DNA of 64,000 nucleotides. It comes from Alphaproteobacteria bacterium. Lineage in GTDB: Bacteria > Pseudomonadota > Alphaproteobacteria > Rhizobiales > Rhizobiaceae. The position numbers were made by a program, and so were the translations under genes. The DNA is taken from contig JANSYK010000001.1 of assembly GCA_024742485.1 (NCBI GenBank), positions 1,798,001 to 1,862,000 on the forward strand, in the 5' to 3' direction. Of this stretch, positions 27,058-35,473 are shown in pieces; within the stretch, counting starts at the first letter, position 1; each line of letters starts with the position of its first letter. The notes below the pieces were generated by a model, which saw nothing but the letters and a program-made list of their open reading frames with translations, ran no database searches and was not told where the DNA came from.

Positions 27058-28395
27058 ATGCAGATGAAAAACGATGGCATTCCCGCAACCACACCGCGCA
27101 AGCCCTGGACCTTCAACGATGATGTCAATTCCGACATCCGCCGCGCCGCTGAAACCGGAATCTACGACATTCGTGGCGGTGGTGCCAAAAGGCGCGTGCC
27201 GCATTTCGACGACCTGCTTTTTCTCGGCGCCTCGATTTCCCGCTATCCGCTGGAAGGCTATCGGGAGAAGTGTGAAACCAAGGTGACGCTCGGTACGCGG
27301 TTTGCCAAGAAACCAATCGAGCTTGATATTCCGATCACCATCGCCGGCATGAGTTTTGGCGCGCTGTCCGGACCTGCCAAGGAAGCGCTCGGCCGCGGCG
27401 CTACGGCAGCCGGCACATCGACCACAACGGGCGATGGCGGCATGACCGAGGAGGAACGCGGTCATTCGGACAAGCTTGTCTACCAGTATCTGCCATCCCG
27501 CTACGGTATGAACCCGGACGATCTGCGGCGCGCCGACGCCATTGAAGTCGTGGTCGGCCAAGGCGCCAAACCGGGCGGCGGGGGTATGCTGCTGGGTCAG
27601 AAAATCTCCGATCGCGTCGCCGAGATGCGTGACCTGCCAAAAGGCATCGATCAGCGCTCGGCCTGCCGTCACCCGGACTGGACGGGCCCGGATGACCTGG
27701 AGATCAAGATCCTCGAGTTACGAGAGATCACCGGCTGGGAAAAGCCGATCTATATCAAGATCGGGGGCGCACGCCCCTATTTCGACACAACGCTGGCCAT
27801 CAAGGCCGGCGCAGACGTGGTGGTTCTCGACGGCATGCAGGGCGGAACGGCCGCCACCCAGGATGTTTTCATCGAACATGTCGGCCAGCCGACACTTGCC
27901 TGTATCCGTCCAGCGGTTCAGGCGTTGCAGGACCTTGACATGCACCGCGAGGTGCAACTTGTTGTCTCGGGTGGCATACGCTCCGGGGCCGACGTCGCCA
28001 AGGCGCTCGCAATGGGTGCCGATGCGGTGGCCATCGGCACGGCGGCGCTGATTGCCATTGGTGACAATGATCCGCGCTGGGAGGCCGAATACAACAAGCT
28101 TGGGACCACGGCGGGCGCCTATGATGACTGGCAGGAAGGCAATGACCCGGCCGGCATCACCACCCAGACGCCGGAACTGATGCAACGGTTCGATCCGGTT
28201 GCCGGTGGGCGACGGCTGAGAAACTATCTCAATGTAATGACGCTCGAAACACAGACCATTGCGAGAGCCTGCGGCAAAAGCCATGTGCACAATCTCGAAC
28301 CGGAGGATTTGTGCGCTCTCAACATTGAAGCTGCAGCGATGGCCGGTGTTCCCTTGGCGGGAACAGACTGGATACCTGGCAAGCAAGGCATGTAG
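27058..28395 (+). CDS. mgsC: FMN-binding glutamate synthase-like subunit (MgsC/GlxD)
   Basis: 445 aa corresponding to the synthase (beta/alpha)8 domain of GOGAT. FMN and substrate marks are ITIAGMSFGALSGPAKEALGRGA, TTTGDGGMTEEE, YIKIGGARPYFDTTLAIKAGADVVVLDGMQGGTAA, and VSGGIRSGADVAKALAMGADAVAIGTAAL. In the N-methylglutamate pathway this subunit makes N-methylglutamate from methylamine and glutamate or 2-oxoglutarate; in the Glx case it is less defined. No long GOGAT central domain is present. It starts at ATG 27058 (a second ATG is at 27064). Confidence 0.9.
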   Translation: MQMKNDGIPATTPRKPWTFNDDVNSDIRRAAETGIYDIRGGGAKRRVPHFDDLLFLGASISRYPLEGYREKCETKVTLGTRFAKKPIELDIPITIAGMSFGALSGPAKEALGRGATAAGTSTTTGDGGMTEEERGHSDKLVYQYLPSRYGMNPDDLRRADAIEVVVGQGAKPGGGGMLLGQKISDRVAEMRDLPKGIDQRSACRHPDWTGPDDLEIKILELREITGWEKPIYIKIGGARPYFDTTLAIKAGADVVVLDGMQGGTAATQDVFIEHVGQPTLACIRPAVQALQDLDMHREVQLVVSGGIRSGADVAKALAMGADAVAIGTAALIAIGDNDPRWEAEYNKLGTTAGAYDDWQEGNDPAGITTQTPELMQRFDPVAGGRRLRNYLNVMTLETQTIARACGKSHVHNLEPEDLCALNIEAAAMAGVPLAGTDWIPGKQGM

Positions 28396-28464
28396 AGGAA
28401 GCAACAAACGCGGACGCATGACACTGGAAAAGAACCGCGACACACACAAAGGGGAATAGGCAAT

Positions 28465-29772
28465 ATGGCAAAAGATCTGGTGGCGTTCGCCAAGGAAAAG
28501 GGCGTCAGATACTTCATGATTTCCTTCACTGACCTGTTCGGGGGGCAAAGAGCCAAGTTGGTGCCCACCCAGGCGATTGCCGATATGCAAGACGAAGGGG
28601 CCGGTTTCGCCGGATTTGCGACCTGGCTGGACATGACACCCGCCCACCCCGATATGCTGGCCGTTCCGGACGCCTCGTCGGCCATCCAGCTGCCATGGAA
28701 ACCCGACGTCGCCTGGGTAGCCAGCAATTGCGTCATGGAGGACCAGATTGTCGAACAGGCGCCGCGCAATGTTCTCAACCGGCTGATCGAGGATGCCGCA
28801 GCAGACGGCATGCATGTCAAAACCGGTATCGAAGCAGAGTTCTTTTTGCTGATGCCTGACGGCAGCGCCATATCGGATGAACACGATACGGCCTCCAAGC
28901 CCTGCTATGATCAGCAAGCCATCATGCGGCGCTATGACGTCATAACCGAGATCTGCGACTATATGCTGGAACTCGGTTGGGGGCCCTATCAGAACGACCA
29001 TGAAGACGCCAACGGTCAGTTCGAGATGAACTGGGAGTTCGACGACGCGCTGCGCACGGCGGACAAACACTCCTTCTTCAAATTCATGGTCAAATCTGTT
29101 GCTGAAAAACACGGACTCAGGGCAACATTCATGCCCAAACCGATTGAAGGCCTGACCGGCAATGGCTGTCATGCGCATATTTCGGTCTGGAACAAAACCG
29201 GCCGCAAGAATGTCTTTGCCGACAACAAGATGGAACTCGGCCTGTCGGAGAAGGGACGTCATTTCCTCGGCGGAATCATGAAACATGCCTCGGCGCTTGC
29301 CGCGATTACCAATCCGACCGTGAACTCCTACAAGCGGATCAACGCCCCACGAACAGTCTCAGGAGCGACCTGGGCACCAAACACGGTGACCTGGACCGGC
29401 AACAATCGCACCCACATGGTACGGGTCCCCGGCCCCGGCCGGTTTGAATTGCGGCTGGCGGACGGTGCGGCCAATCCCTATCTTTTGCAGGCTGTCATCA
29501 TCGCAGCCGGTCTTGACGGTGTGCGCACCTCTGCCGATCCCGGCAAACGCCATGACATTGACATGTATCAGGACGGTCACAAGGTCAAAAATGCCCCGAG
29601 ACTGCCCTTGAACATGCTCGACGCGCTGCGCGAGTTTGACAAGGACAAAGCACTGAAAGCGGCCATGGGCAGCGAATTCTCATCCGCCTATCTCAATCTG
29701 AAGCGGCAGGAATGGGATTCTTTCGTTTCCCATTTCTCGAACTGGGAGCGTGAGCACACGCTGGACATCTGA
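28465..29772 (+). CDS. gmaS: Type III glutamine synthetase-like ligase (GlnT/gamma-glutamylmethylamide synthetase GmaS)
   Basis: 435 aa of the glutamine synthetase fold. Visible are the start of the beta-grasp (MISFTDLFGGQRAKLVP), the metal site IEAEFFL, the block NGCHAHISVW, the NSYKRINAP active-site loop, and the Arg/Glu site GRFELRLADGAANPYLLQA. Sequence and length fit the type III GlnT family, which includes GmaS, the ATP-dependent ligase that joins methylamine to glutamate. It follows mgsC by 69 bp with a good SD (AGGGGAATAGG). The linkage to MgsABC is the known context of GmaS. GlnT-type glutamine synthetase activity cannot be excluded from sequence. Confidence 0.9.
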   Translation: MAKDLVAFAKEKGVRYFMISFTDLFGGQRAKLVPTQAIADMQDEGAGFAGFATWLDMTPAHPDMLAVPDASSAIQLPWKPDVAWVASNCVMEDQIVEQAPRNVLNRLIEDAAADGMHVKTGIEAEFFLLMPDGSAISDEHDTASKPCYDQQAIMRRYDVITEICDYMLELGWGPYQNDHEDANGQFEMNWEFDDALRTADKHSFFKFMVKSVAEKHGLRATFMPKPIEGLTGNGCHAHISVWNKTGRKNVFADNKMELGLSEKGRHFLGGIMKHASALAAITNPTVNSYKRINAPRTVSGATWAPNTVTWTGNNRTHMVRVPGPGRFELRLADGAANPYLLQAVIIAAGLDGVRTSADPGKRHDIDMYQDGHKVKNAPRLPLNMLDALREFDKDKALKAAMGSEFSSAYLNLKRQEWDSFVSHFSNWEREHTLDI

Positions 29773-30148
29773 GCTTCGGACAAGATTACCGACCGAAACA
29801 AAGTTTGAAACCGGCCGCAGGGCGGCCGGTCATTTGCCGCAATTGCACAGCCTTGCTTTGACAGCGCATGATGTTCCCGCCGCAACGTACGGATTTTTCA
29901 ATCCTTTCGATCCCTGAAGTGAAGCTGCACTTTTCGAAGACGCTTTTGCGGATGGCCTTCCGGATAACACCGGACCTGTTATTGTAAGACAATGTTATGG
30001 CAAGCCGGCCGGTGCGCCTCACAAATATCGAAAAAATTTCAAAGATTTACGGTGCCATCGCCTGAAACCGGCTGGACGCGATTCCCGTGTTTCGCCGTTT
30101 TCAGGGGACGGTGAAATGCGTCAACCTTTGCAGGGAGGAATTGAGCAC
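29773..30148. other. 376-bp spacer between the GmaS operon and the TPR-acyltransferase-like gene
   Basis: No gene is supported here. It holds one strong GC hairpin just after gmaS (separate entry) and the probable promoter of the downstream gene. A TTGTAAGACAATGTT stretch near 29980-29995 and an AT-richer segment at 30025-30045 are the only other signals I noted. Confidence 0.6.
29810..29836 (+). terminator. Possible terminator hairpin after gmaS
   Basis: A perfect 9-bp stem ACCGGCCGC (29810-29818) pairs with GCGGCCGGT (29822-29830) across an AGG loop, about 38 nt after the stop. The tract after it (CATTTG) is weakly U-rich only, so termination may be inefficient or need Rho. Confidence 0.45.
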
Positions 30149-32107
30149 ATGACTGAAACCGGCGTCGTTGAAATGGGGATACAAGCGCGCGCGCAGCTTG
30201 AGGCGGGACGGTGGGTTCAGGCAGCTACATTGTTTGACCGAATGGAAAAGGCAACTCGCCTTTCCCCCAACGAAAATGTCTATTACGGGGTGGCGCTGAC
30301 CAACCTCAACAAGGTGGACAAGGCGCTCAACCGGTTCACGGACAGCGCTCTGTCATCATCGAACAGACGCAATTTCGTTCGCCGTCGCGCAGTTGTTCCG
30401 CAATTGCAAAGCAAAAACTATTCCAACGCCGAGGCCGTGCTCCAACGCCTGCTTGAGATCGCGCCGGACAATGTCGCCAATCTGGGTTCCCTTGCAACGA
30501 TCTTTCTGCGCGAAGAAAGGGATGGCGACGCACTCGACTGCCTGAAACGGGCTTACGCGCTCAATCCCGGAAGTGCTGCGCTACGCAACCGACTTCTGCA
30601 GACTTATGTCCGCATGAACGATGACCGGGGGGCTTGCAAATTTGCTTTGAAGGAACGGCACAGATGGCATGATGATCCGCGCTTTGCCTACGCAAGCGCG
30701 GTTGTTTTGCTGAACGCTCACCGCCCGCAGGATGCGCTCGGCGCGGCGGATGCCATTTATTCCCAACATGAGATCGATACGCCGGCAATTACCACCGCAG
30801 GACGGATTTATCTCGACGCCAAGCAGCCCCAGCGGGCGATTGCGATCTGCCGCCTGGCCCAGCGCAAATCCATCGATTCAGCCGAAATTCGATTCATCAT
30901 GGCTCAGGCCTGTCACCAACAGGGCAGCGACCCGAGCATGGCCATCCATCATCTCAGGGCGGGTCAGTCCATCGACGCAGATCACGCCCCTGGTGCCCGA
31001 ATGCTCGGCGAGATGCTCATGCTGTCCGGTGATCTGAAATCGGCCTCCACGGCGCTCGAAAGTGCTGTACGGATGGAACCGAAAGCACTTGCTGGCCGGA
31101 TCGATCTCGCCCATGCCTATCATCTTCAAGGCCGATTTGCGGACGCGGCGAATGTCTACACGGACGCCATCCAGATGACATCTTGCTGCGAACCCTGGAC
31201 ACCCCAAGCGGTGTCGACCCTTGTGGCTGCCGGTCGCCATGAAGAGGCCAATTCCGTCTACTCGTCCTATTGCACACAAAAGCGCAAAAGCCTGCCCAAA
31301 TCCCTCGCATCCGGATTGACCGCGCTCAACGGGCAAACCCAAGTCGGCCGTGATGTGAAACCGAATCTCAGCTGGGCTTGGAACATCGCTCGCAATCTGC
31401 CTGGCGGTCACCCGACCAATGACCATGCCGCTTGGCAGCGATCAGCGGTCTGGGGTCACCGCGCCGACGCGCTAATATCCGACTGGATGGAGTGCCGGCC
31501 TTTGAAACACCACGAATTGCTGGACCTGATCGATATTGATGAGAAAACCCGCAAATTGCTGCAGCAAGCGCTCGCCGACGGCAAGGGGGCCCTCATTGCA
31601 ACGGCCAATATCGGCATGACCCTGCCGGTGCCATTCGCCTTTCACAAGCTGGGTGTCACACACAAATGGCTCGCGCCGATTCCGGATCTTTCGCCGATTG
31701 CGGCCTATGACTCACTTATCTCGACAAGTGTTTTGCCCAATCTGGACATATCGTTCGAATTCTTTCAGGCACTCGCCAGCGGATCGGTGGTGACCGTTGC
31801 GGTAGATGACGCGCAGGATCCGTCTGCCCCGACGGTGTCCTTCGAGGGCAGAAATATGCACTACTCAGACTTTGCCGCACGCGCCGCCTATCGGCGCCGC
31901 GTCCCGTCCTTTTTTGCCATGTCCGTCTGGCGCGGCCGACGCATCGACCTGGTTCTCAAACCGCTCCCCCGGCCGGATGCCGAGGAATCAATCGACGCTT
32001 TCAAGTCCCGTTGGTCGAACGCTTTCTTCGCCCAACTGAAAAACGGTTTCGGCCTGCCGCCAGAAAATCTTCGGTTGCGCGGCGGACTGTGGCGACGCTC
32101 CCCCTAG
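30149..32107 (+). CDS. TPR protein with C-terminal lipid-A acyltransferase-like domain (degenerate)
   Basis: 652 aa from ATG 30149 (GGAGG 10 nt upstream); an ATG 11 codons earlier at 30116 is possible. Residues about 1-380 are TPR or TPR-like helical repeats (GRWVQAATLFDRMEKATRLSPNENVYYGVALTNLNKVDKALNRF-like units). Residues about 455-652 have the layout of the LpxL/MsbB acyltransferase family: DGKGALIATANIGM in the place of the family's GVILLTAHFGN, a middle SGSVVTVAVDDAQ segment, and the FEGRNMHYSDFAARAAYRRRVPSFFAMSVWRGRRIDLVLKPL strand series. However, the catalytic H-x4-D/E is lost: TANIGMTL stands where HxxxxD/E is expected. So it is probably a non-catalytic or re-purposed relative. It sits at the edge of the glycolipid cluster, which may explain its presence. 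Confidence 0.7.
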   Translation: MTETGVVEMGIQARAQLEAGRWVQAATLFDRMEKATRLSPNENVYYGVALTNLNKVDKALNRFTDSALSSSNRRNFVRRRAVVPQLQSKNYSNAEAVLQRLLEIAPDNVANLGSLATIFLREERDGDALDCLKRAYALNPGSAALRNRLLQTYVRMNDDRGACKFALKERHRWHDDPRFAYASAVVLLNAHRPQDALGAADAIYSQHEIDTPAITTAGRIYLDAKQPQRAIAICRLAQRKSIDSAEIRFIMAQACHQQGSDPSMAIHHLRAGQSIDADHAPGARMLGEMLMLSGDLKSASTALESAVRMEPKALAGRIDLAHAYHLQGRFADAANVYTDAIQMTSCCEPWTPQAVSTLVAAGRHEEANSVYSSYCTQKRKSLPKSLASGLTALNGQTQVGRDVKPNLSWAWNIARNLPGGHPTNDHAAWQRSAVWGHRADALISDWMECRPLKHHELLDLIDIDEKTRKLLQQALADGKGALIATANIGMTLPVPFAFHKLGVTHKWLAPIPDLSPIAAYDSLISTSVLPNLDISFEFFQALASGSVVTVAVDDAQDPSAPTVSFEGRNMHYSDFAARAAYRRRVPSFFAMSVWRGRRIDLVLKPLPRPDAEESIDAFKSRWSNAFFAQLKNGFGLPPENLRLRGGLWRRSP

Positions 32108-32172
32108 TCCGGCGAGATCAAAAGGCCGGGAACATCAGCGTCGTTTTACAGTGAGTGGATGCGTTCGGGACG

Positions 32173-32478
32173 TCAAAACCGCGCTGGGCGCAACACCTGC
32201 ACATCGGATACGCTGACAACACCGATATGTTCGGCCAGAAAATCCGGCAGGCCTTCGAGGATCGTGTCGACCACGGTTCCGTCGCTGATGGCGATGATCA
32301 CCACCATGTCGCTGCTGCCTGAAATATCGGCATCACGCTGCCAGCGATTATCATTGCCGAAGCCGGCCAAAGCAGGCACGACAGTATAACCCGTGACGCC
32401 GGATGCCTCGAAAAACCGGCAGGCACGTTTATACGCCATGCGTTCAATAATGAGTTCGATCCGCTTTTTTTGATGCAT
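32173..32478 (-). CDS. sbtB: PII-like signalling protein, SbtB type
   Basis: 101 aa. The PII fold is visible: an N-terminal beta strand IELIIERM, a helix AYKRACRFFEASGVTGYTVVPAL, a T-loop region (GFGNDNRWQRDADISGSSD, residues about 39-57) and VVIIAISD with a final helix. It lies 12 bp after sbtA on the same strand. SbtB proteins bind adenine nucleotides and gate the SbtA bicarbonate transporter. The T-loop lacks the uridylylated Tyr of classical GlnB, as expected for SbtB. The start is supported by GGAAGG upstream. Confidence 0.87.
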   Translation of the reverse strand: MHQKKRIELIIERMAYKRACRFFEASGVTGYTVVPALAGFGNDNRWQRDADISGSSDMVVIIAISDGTVVDTILEGLPDFLAEHIGVVSVSDVQVLRPARF

Positions 32479-32490
32479 AGTGTCGCCTTC

Positions 32491-33468
32491 CTATTGGCCA
32501 ACAAGGCTGGCCAGGGTGATGTAGATCGGAATACCGATTGTCACATTGAAGGGAAAAGTGATGCCGAGAGAAAGCGTCAGATAGATCGATGGTTTGGCTT
32601 TGGGAAGGGCCAGACGCATCGCCGCCGGGACAGCTATATAGGAAGCCGAAGCGGTCAGTGTAATCAACAGCGCGGCATCACCCGTTGGCATTCCAAGAAG
32701 ATAAGCGACGCCACAGGCCATGACCGCCGAGATGAGCGGCATGTAAAGACCGAACGCGATCGTTGGCATATCGAGCTGGCGCCACCCCTGGCGCAGGCCG
32801 CGTCCCGCCGAAAGCCCCATGTCCAGCAGGAACAGGCAAAGCACGCCCTGAAAAGGCGCGACAAAAAACGGGGCGACCTTTTCTGTTCCCTCCTCACCGG
32901 CGATCCAGCCGATCAGCAGTGCGCCGACAAGCACGACAACCGACGCGTTAAGTAACACTTCACGCATCAGTTCTCCCCGCTCGGACCCTGCGACAGGTCG
33001 CGCCGCGGAATCACTGCGGCTGACCAGCAACAGTGCAGCGATGATGGCCGGCGTTTCCATCAGGGCGGCAAGGGCGACCAGATGGCCTGATGTTTCATAT
33101 CCGCTCAGCCGGACCGCCTCTGTCGCCGCGACAAAGGTGACGATGGAAATGGATCCATAATGGGCCGCGACGGCAGCGGCATCAATGCGGCTCAGCCGGC
33201 TTGTCAGTGCCAGCAAGCGAAACGCAATCAGCGGAATGACAAATGACAGCACGATGCCGGCCAGGAACAACAACCCGACCTCCATCGTCAGCTGGTTTTT
33301 TGACATCTCCACGCCGCCCTTGAGCCCGATTGCCATCATCAGATAGATGGCGAGCCCCTTTGCGAAAGCTTCCGGCACACTCATCTGGGAGCGCAAAAGA
33401 GAAGCGACCAGTCCAAGCAAAAAGAAAAGGATGATCGGGGAAAGAATGGTTGAAAGGGCTGCTTCCAT
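32491..33468 (-). CDS. sbtA: Sodium-dependent bicarbonate transporter, SbtA family (DUF897)
   Basis: 325 aa with about 10 helices in two inverted halves. Family marks are LSFVIPLIAFRLL followed by the conserved IDAAAVAAHYGSISIVTFVAATEAV segment, and in the second half TLTASASYIAVPAAMRLALPKAKPSIYLTLSLGITFPFNVTIGIPIY. SbtA takes up HCO3- with Na+ in the inner membrane and is controlled by SbtB, whose gene follows directly. In a heterotroph without a visible Rubisco, the likely use is HCO3- for carboxylases such as PEP, pyruvate or propionyl-CoA carboxylase. That use is inference. Confidence 0.9.
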   Translation of the reverse strand: MEAALSTILSPIILFFLLGLVASLLRSQMSVPEAFAKGLAIYLMMAIGLKGGVEMSKNQLTMEVGLLFLAGIVLSFVIPLIAFRLLALTSRLSRIDAAAVAAHYGSISIVTFVAATEAVRLSGYETSGHLVALAALMETPAIIAALLLVSRSDSAARPVAGSERGELMREVLLNASVVVLVGALLIGWIAGEEGTEKVAPFFVAPFQGVLCLFLLDMGLSAGRGLRQGWRQLDMPTIAFGLYMPLISAVMACGVAYLLGMPTGDAALLITLTASASYIAVPAAMRLALPKAKPSIYLTLSLGITFPFNVTIGIPIYITLASLVGQ

Positions 33469-33744
33469 GGAGGCGTCTGTATCCAGAAGAGGTTATCTGT
33501 TTCGCAATGTCTAAACGTTTCGTCAGCCGTTTGAAACACGGTAAAAAACGTTTTTCAACTTGGCCGATCACGCTCCCGCCGAATGCCGGGGTTGGAGCGA
33601 ACCGGCACTGTTTTGGGACAATTCGATTGACCTCGACAGTGTGGTAACTAGTGTGGCCGGCGCGCAAGGCAAATGATTTGATCCGGCACTCCCTGATCGC
33701 CCCTGAACGCAGCTGCAGACAATGGAAAAGGCCGCCTCGACGCC

Positions 33745-34464
33745 ATGACAGCAGACAAAAAGGTCTTTGTCAGTCTCACAACAATCCCAGACCGGATTGC
33801 CGGAATCGAGCCGTGTATTCGATCGCTGCAAGAACAGACCGTGCCGCCTGAAGCGATTTTTCTATGCATTCCCCGGACGTACAAACTGCACGGCAGTGCC
33901 GCCGAAGTTCCCGCATCGCTGATCAACAACTATCCGCTTCTGAAAATCGTTCCATGCGCGGACGATTTCGGCCCGGGAACCAAGGTTCTCGGAAGCCTGG
34001 ATTGGGTGAACAAAGACGCCGATTCACTGATGGTTCTGGTGGATGACGACTCGACCTATCGCGATTACATGCTGGAAGAATTCGTAAGCGCTTTCCGCGC
34101 CGATTCTGATCATGCCTACTCGTTTTATGTCTCCAACTATCGCGGCATCCATGTTGGCCAGGGTTGCGATGGCTTCGCGATACCGGCCACCGCCCTGAAG
34201 GGCCTGCGATCATATTTCGAAAGAATTCGGGACAATGAATTTGCCTTCTTTGTCGATGACCTCTGGATTTCGCATTACCTCCAATTGAACGGAATGCAGG
34301 CAATCAGCCTGCAAAAGAAGATCCGGCGAAAAGGATTGTCGCGGGGAACAATCTACGAAACCTACAATGGGGTCAGCGCATTGCTTCATATGAAGGGAAA
34401 GTACAAGCGCTGGAAATGCATGGCTGAAACCAGGAAGTTTCTCAAACAGGAATTCGGACTTTAG
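33745..34464 (+). CDS. GT-A fold glycosyltransferase-like protein
   Basis: 239 aa. The N-terminal strand-helix-strand (KKVFVSLTTIPDRIAGIEPCIRSLQEQTVPP) is the usual nucleotide-sugar binding half. A DxD-like VDDDS (D100-D102) is the metal site. GPGTKVLGSLDW in the middle and FVDDLWISHYL later are also seen in this group. The basic C-terminal tail may hold a membrane or partner. No known family name can be fixed. It starts a plus-strand pair with the SDR epimerase that follows. Confidence 0.72.
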   Translation: MTADKKVFVSLTTIPDRIAGIEPCIRSLQEQTVPPEAIFLCIPRTYKLHGSAAEVPASLINNYPLLKIVPCADDFGPGTKVLGSLDWVNKDADSLMVLVDDDSTYRDYMLEEFVSAFRADSDHAYSFYVSNYRGIHVGQGCDGFAIPATALKGLRSYFERIRDNEFAFFVDDLWISHYLQLNGMQAISLQKKIRRKGLSRGTIYETYNGVSALLHMKGKYKRWKCMAETRKFLKQEFGL

Positions 34465-34513
34465 GGCGACGGGCGCCCTTGCGAATTCACGCCAACCGGA
34501 CTACGGCTCGACC

Positions 34514-35473
34514 ATGCGTATCCTGATCACCGGTGCCAGTGGCTGTGTCGGCCAGTACGTCGTCGAAGAGCTGTTGAACAACACCACTCACGACCTCGTG
34601 CTGCTGATACGCGATCGCCGCAAACTACCGCTCCCGCCGGAGGCCGTGTCCAGGGTCGAAATCGTCGAGGGCGACCTGCGGGATGCAAACAGGAACAAAC
34701 CGGCCCTGGATGGCGTGGATGTCGCCATTCTGCTCGCGACAGCATGGGGCGGCGAAGAAACGTTCGAGATCACTGTCGACGCAAACGTCACGCTGGTGGA
34801 TAGCCTGATCGCGCTGGGATGCAACCGCATTCTCTATTTTGCCACGGCAAGTGTTCTCACACCGCAGGGCATCCTTTCGGACACGGCGCGCAACCTTGGA
34901 ACCGACTATATCCGCGCCAAATGGTCTCTGGTTTGTGAATTGGAAATGCGCGCTGAAAAAGCACATGTGATCGGATTGTTTCCAACGCTGGTTTTGGGCG
35001 GCAGGGTCACGCACCCGGCAAAACCGCTGTCCCATTTCGCCAGGCTTCTCATCCAGATCGCTCCCTGGATGAAAGTCGGTCGGTTTTTTTCAGCACCGGG
35101 CCGTTTTCATGTCATCCATGCCCGGGATATCGCTTCCATGGTCCGCCACTTGTGCGACCAGCGGGAGATCACCAGCGACGGCGGGCAGCGTCTTGTTCTG
35201 GGAAATCCGGCCAGGACCGTCGATCAGCTTCTTGTGGAGTTCTGTCGCCATTCGGGTCGAACCGTCAGACCCCTGATAACCATCACGCCGCGCCTGGCCG
35301 ACCTGTTGATCCGGATGTTTCGAATCCAATTGTCGCCCTGGGACAGATATTGCATGGAACATCCGGATCAGTCCTATGCCGACGCAAAATGTCCCGCTTC
35401 ATTTGACCTGAAAGGCCACGCACCGAATTTGGCGGACGGTCTTGAAGACATTGGTATCGTCAAGCGATCATAG
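34514..35473 (+). CDS. NAD-dependent epimerase/dehydratase (extended SDR)
   Basis: 319 aa. The Rossmann start MRILITGASGCVGQYVVEELL has the TGxxGxxG motif (residues 6-13). An Asp-containing strand (VEGDLRD) comes next, then the ILLATAWGG segment and YFATASVLTP (the SDR Ser/Thr position). The usual Y-x3-K appears as DYIRAKW (Y and K four apart) and fits the catalytic pair. It is likely an epimerase, reductase or dehydratase acting on an NDP-sugar or a sugar-lipid. It lies 49 bp after the GT-A gene. Confidence 0.85.
   Translation: MRILITGASGCVGQYVVEELLNNTTHDLVLLIRDRRKLPLPPEAVSRVEIVEGDLRDANRNKPALDGVDVAILLATAWGGEETFEITVDANVTLVDSLIALGCNRILYFATASVLTPQGILSDTARNLGTDYIRAKWSLVCELEMRAEKAHVIGLFPTLVLGGRVTHPAKPLSHFARLLIQIAPWMKVGRFFSAPGRFHVIHARDIASMVRHLCDQREITSDGGQRLVLGNPARTVDQLLVEFCRHSGRTVRPLITITPRLADLLIRMFRIQLSPWDRYCMEHPDQSYADAKCPASFDLKGHAPNLADGLEDIGIVKRS

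Noticed and set aside
27718-29286. Minus-strand open frame of 522 codons across mgsC and gmaS
   Set aside because: Antisense to two well-recognised enzymes; no ribosome site and no domain.
34463-34479. Terminator after the GT-A gene at 33745-34464 (AGGGCG/CGCCCT stem)
   Set aside because: Only 6 bp, no U-run, and it overlaps the stop codon; the next gene is on the same strand 49 bp later.
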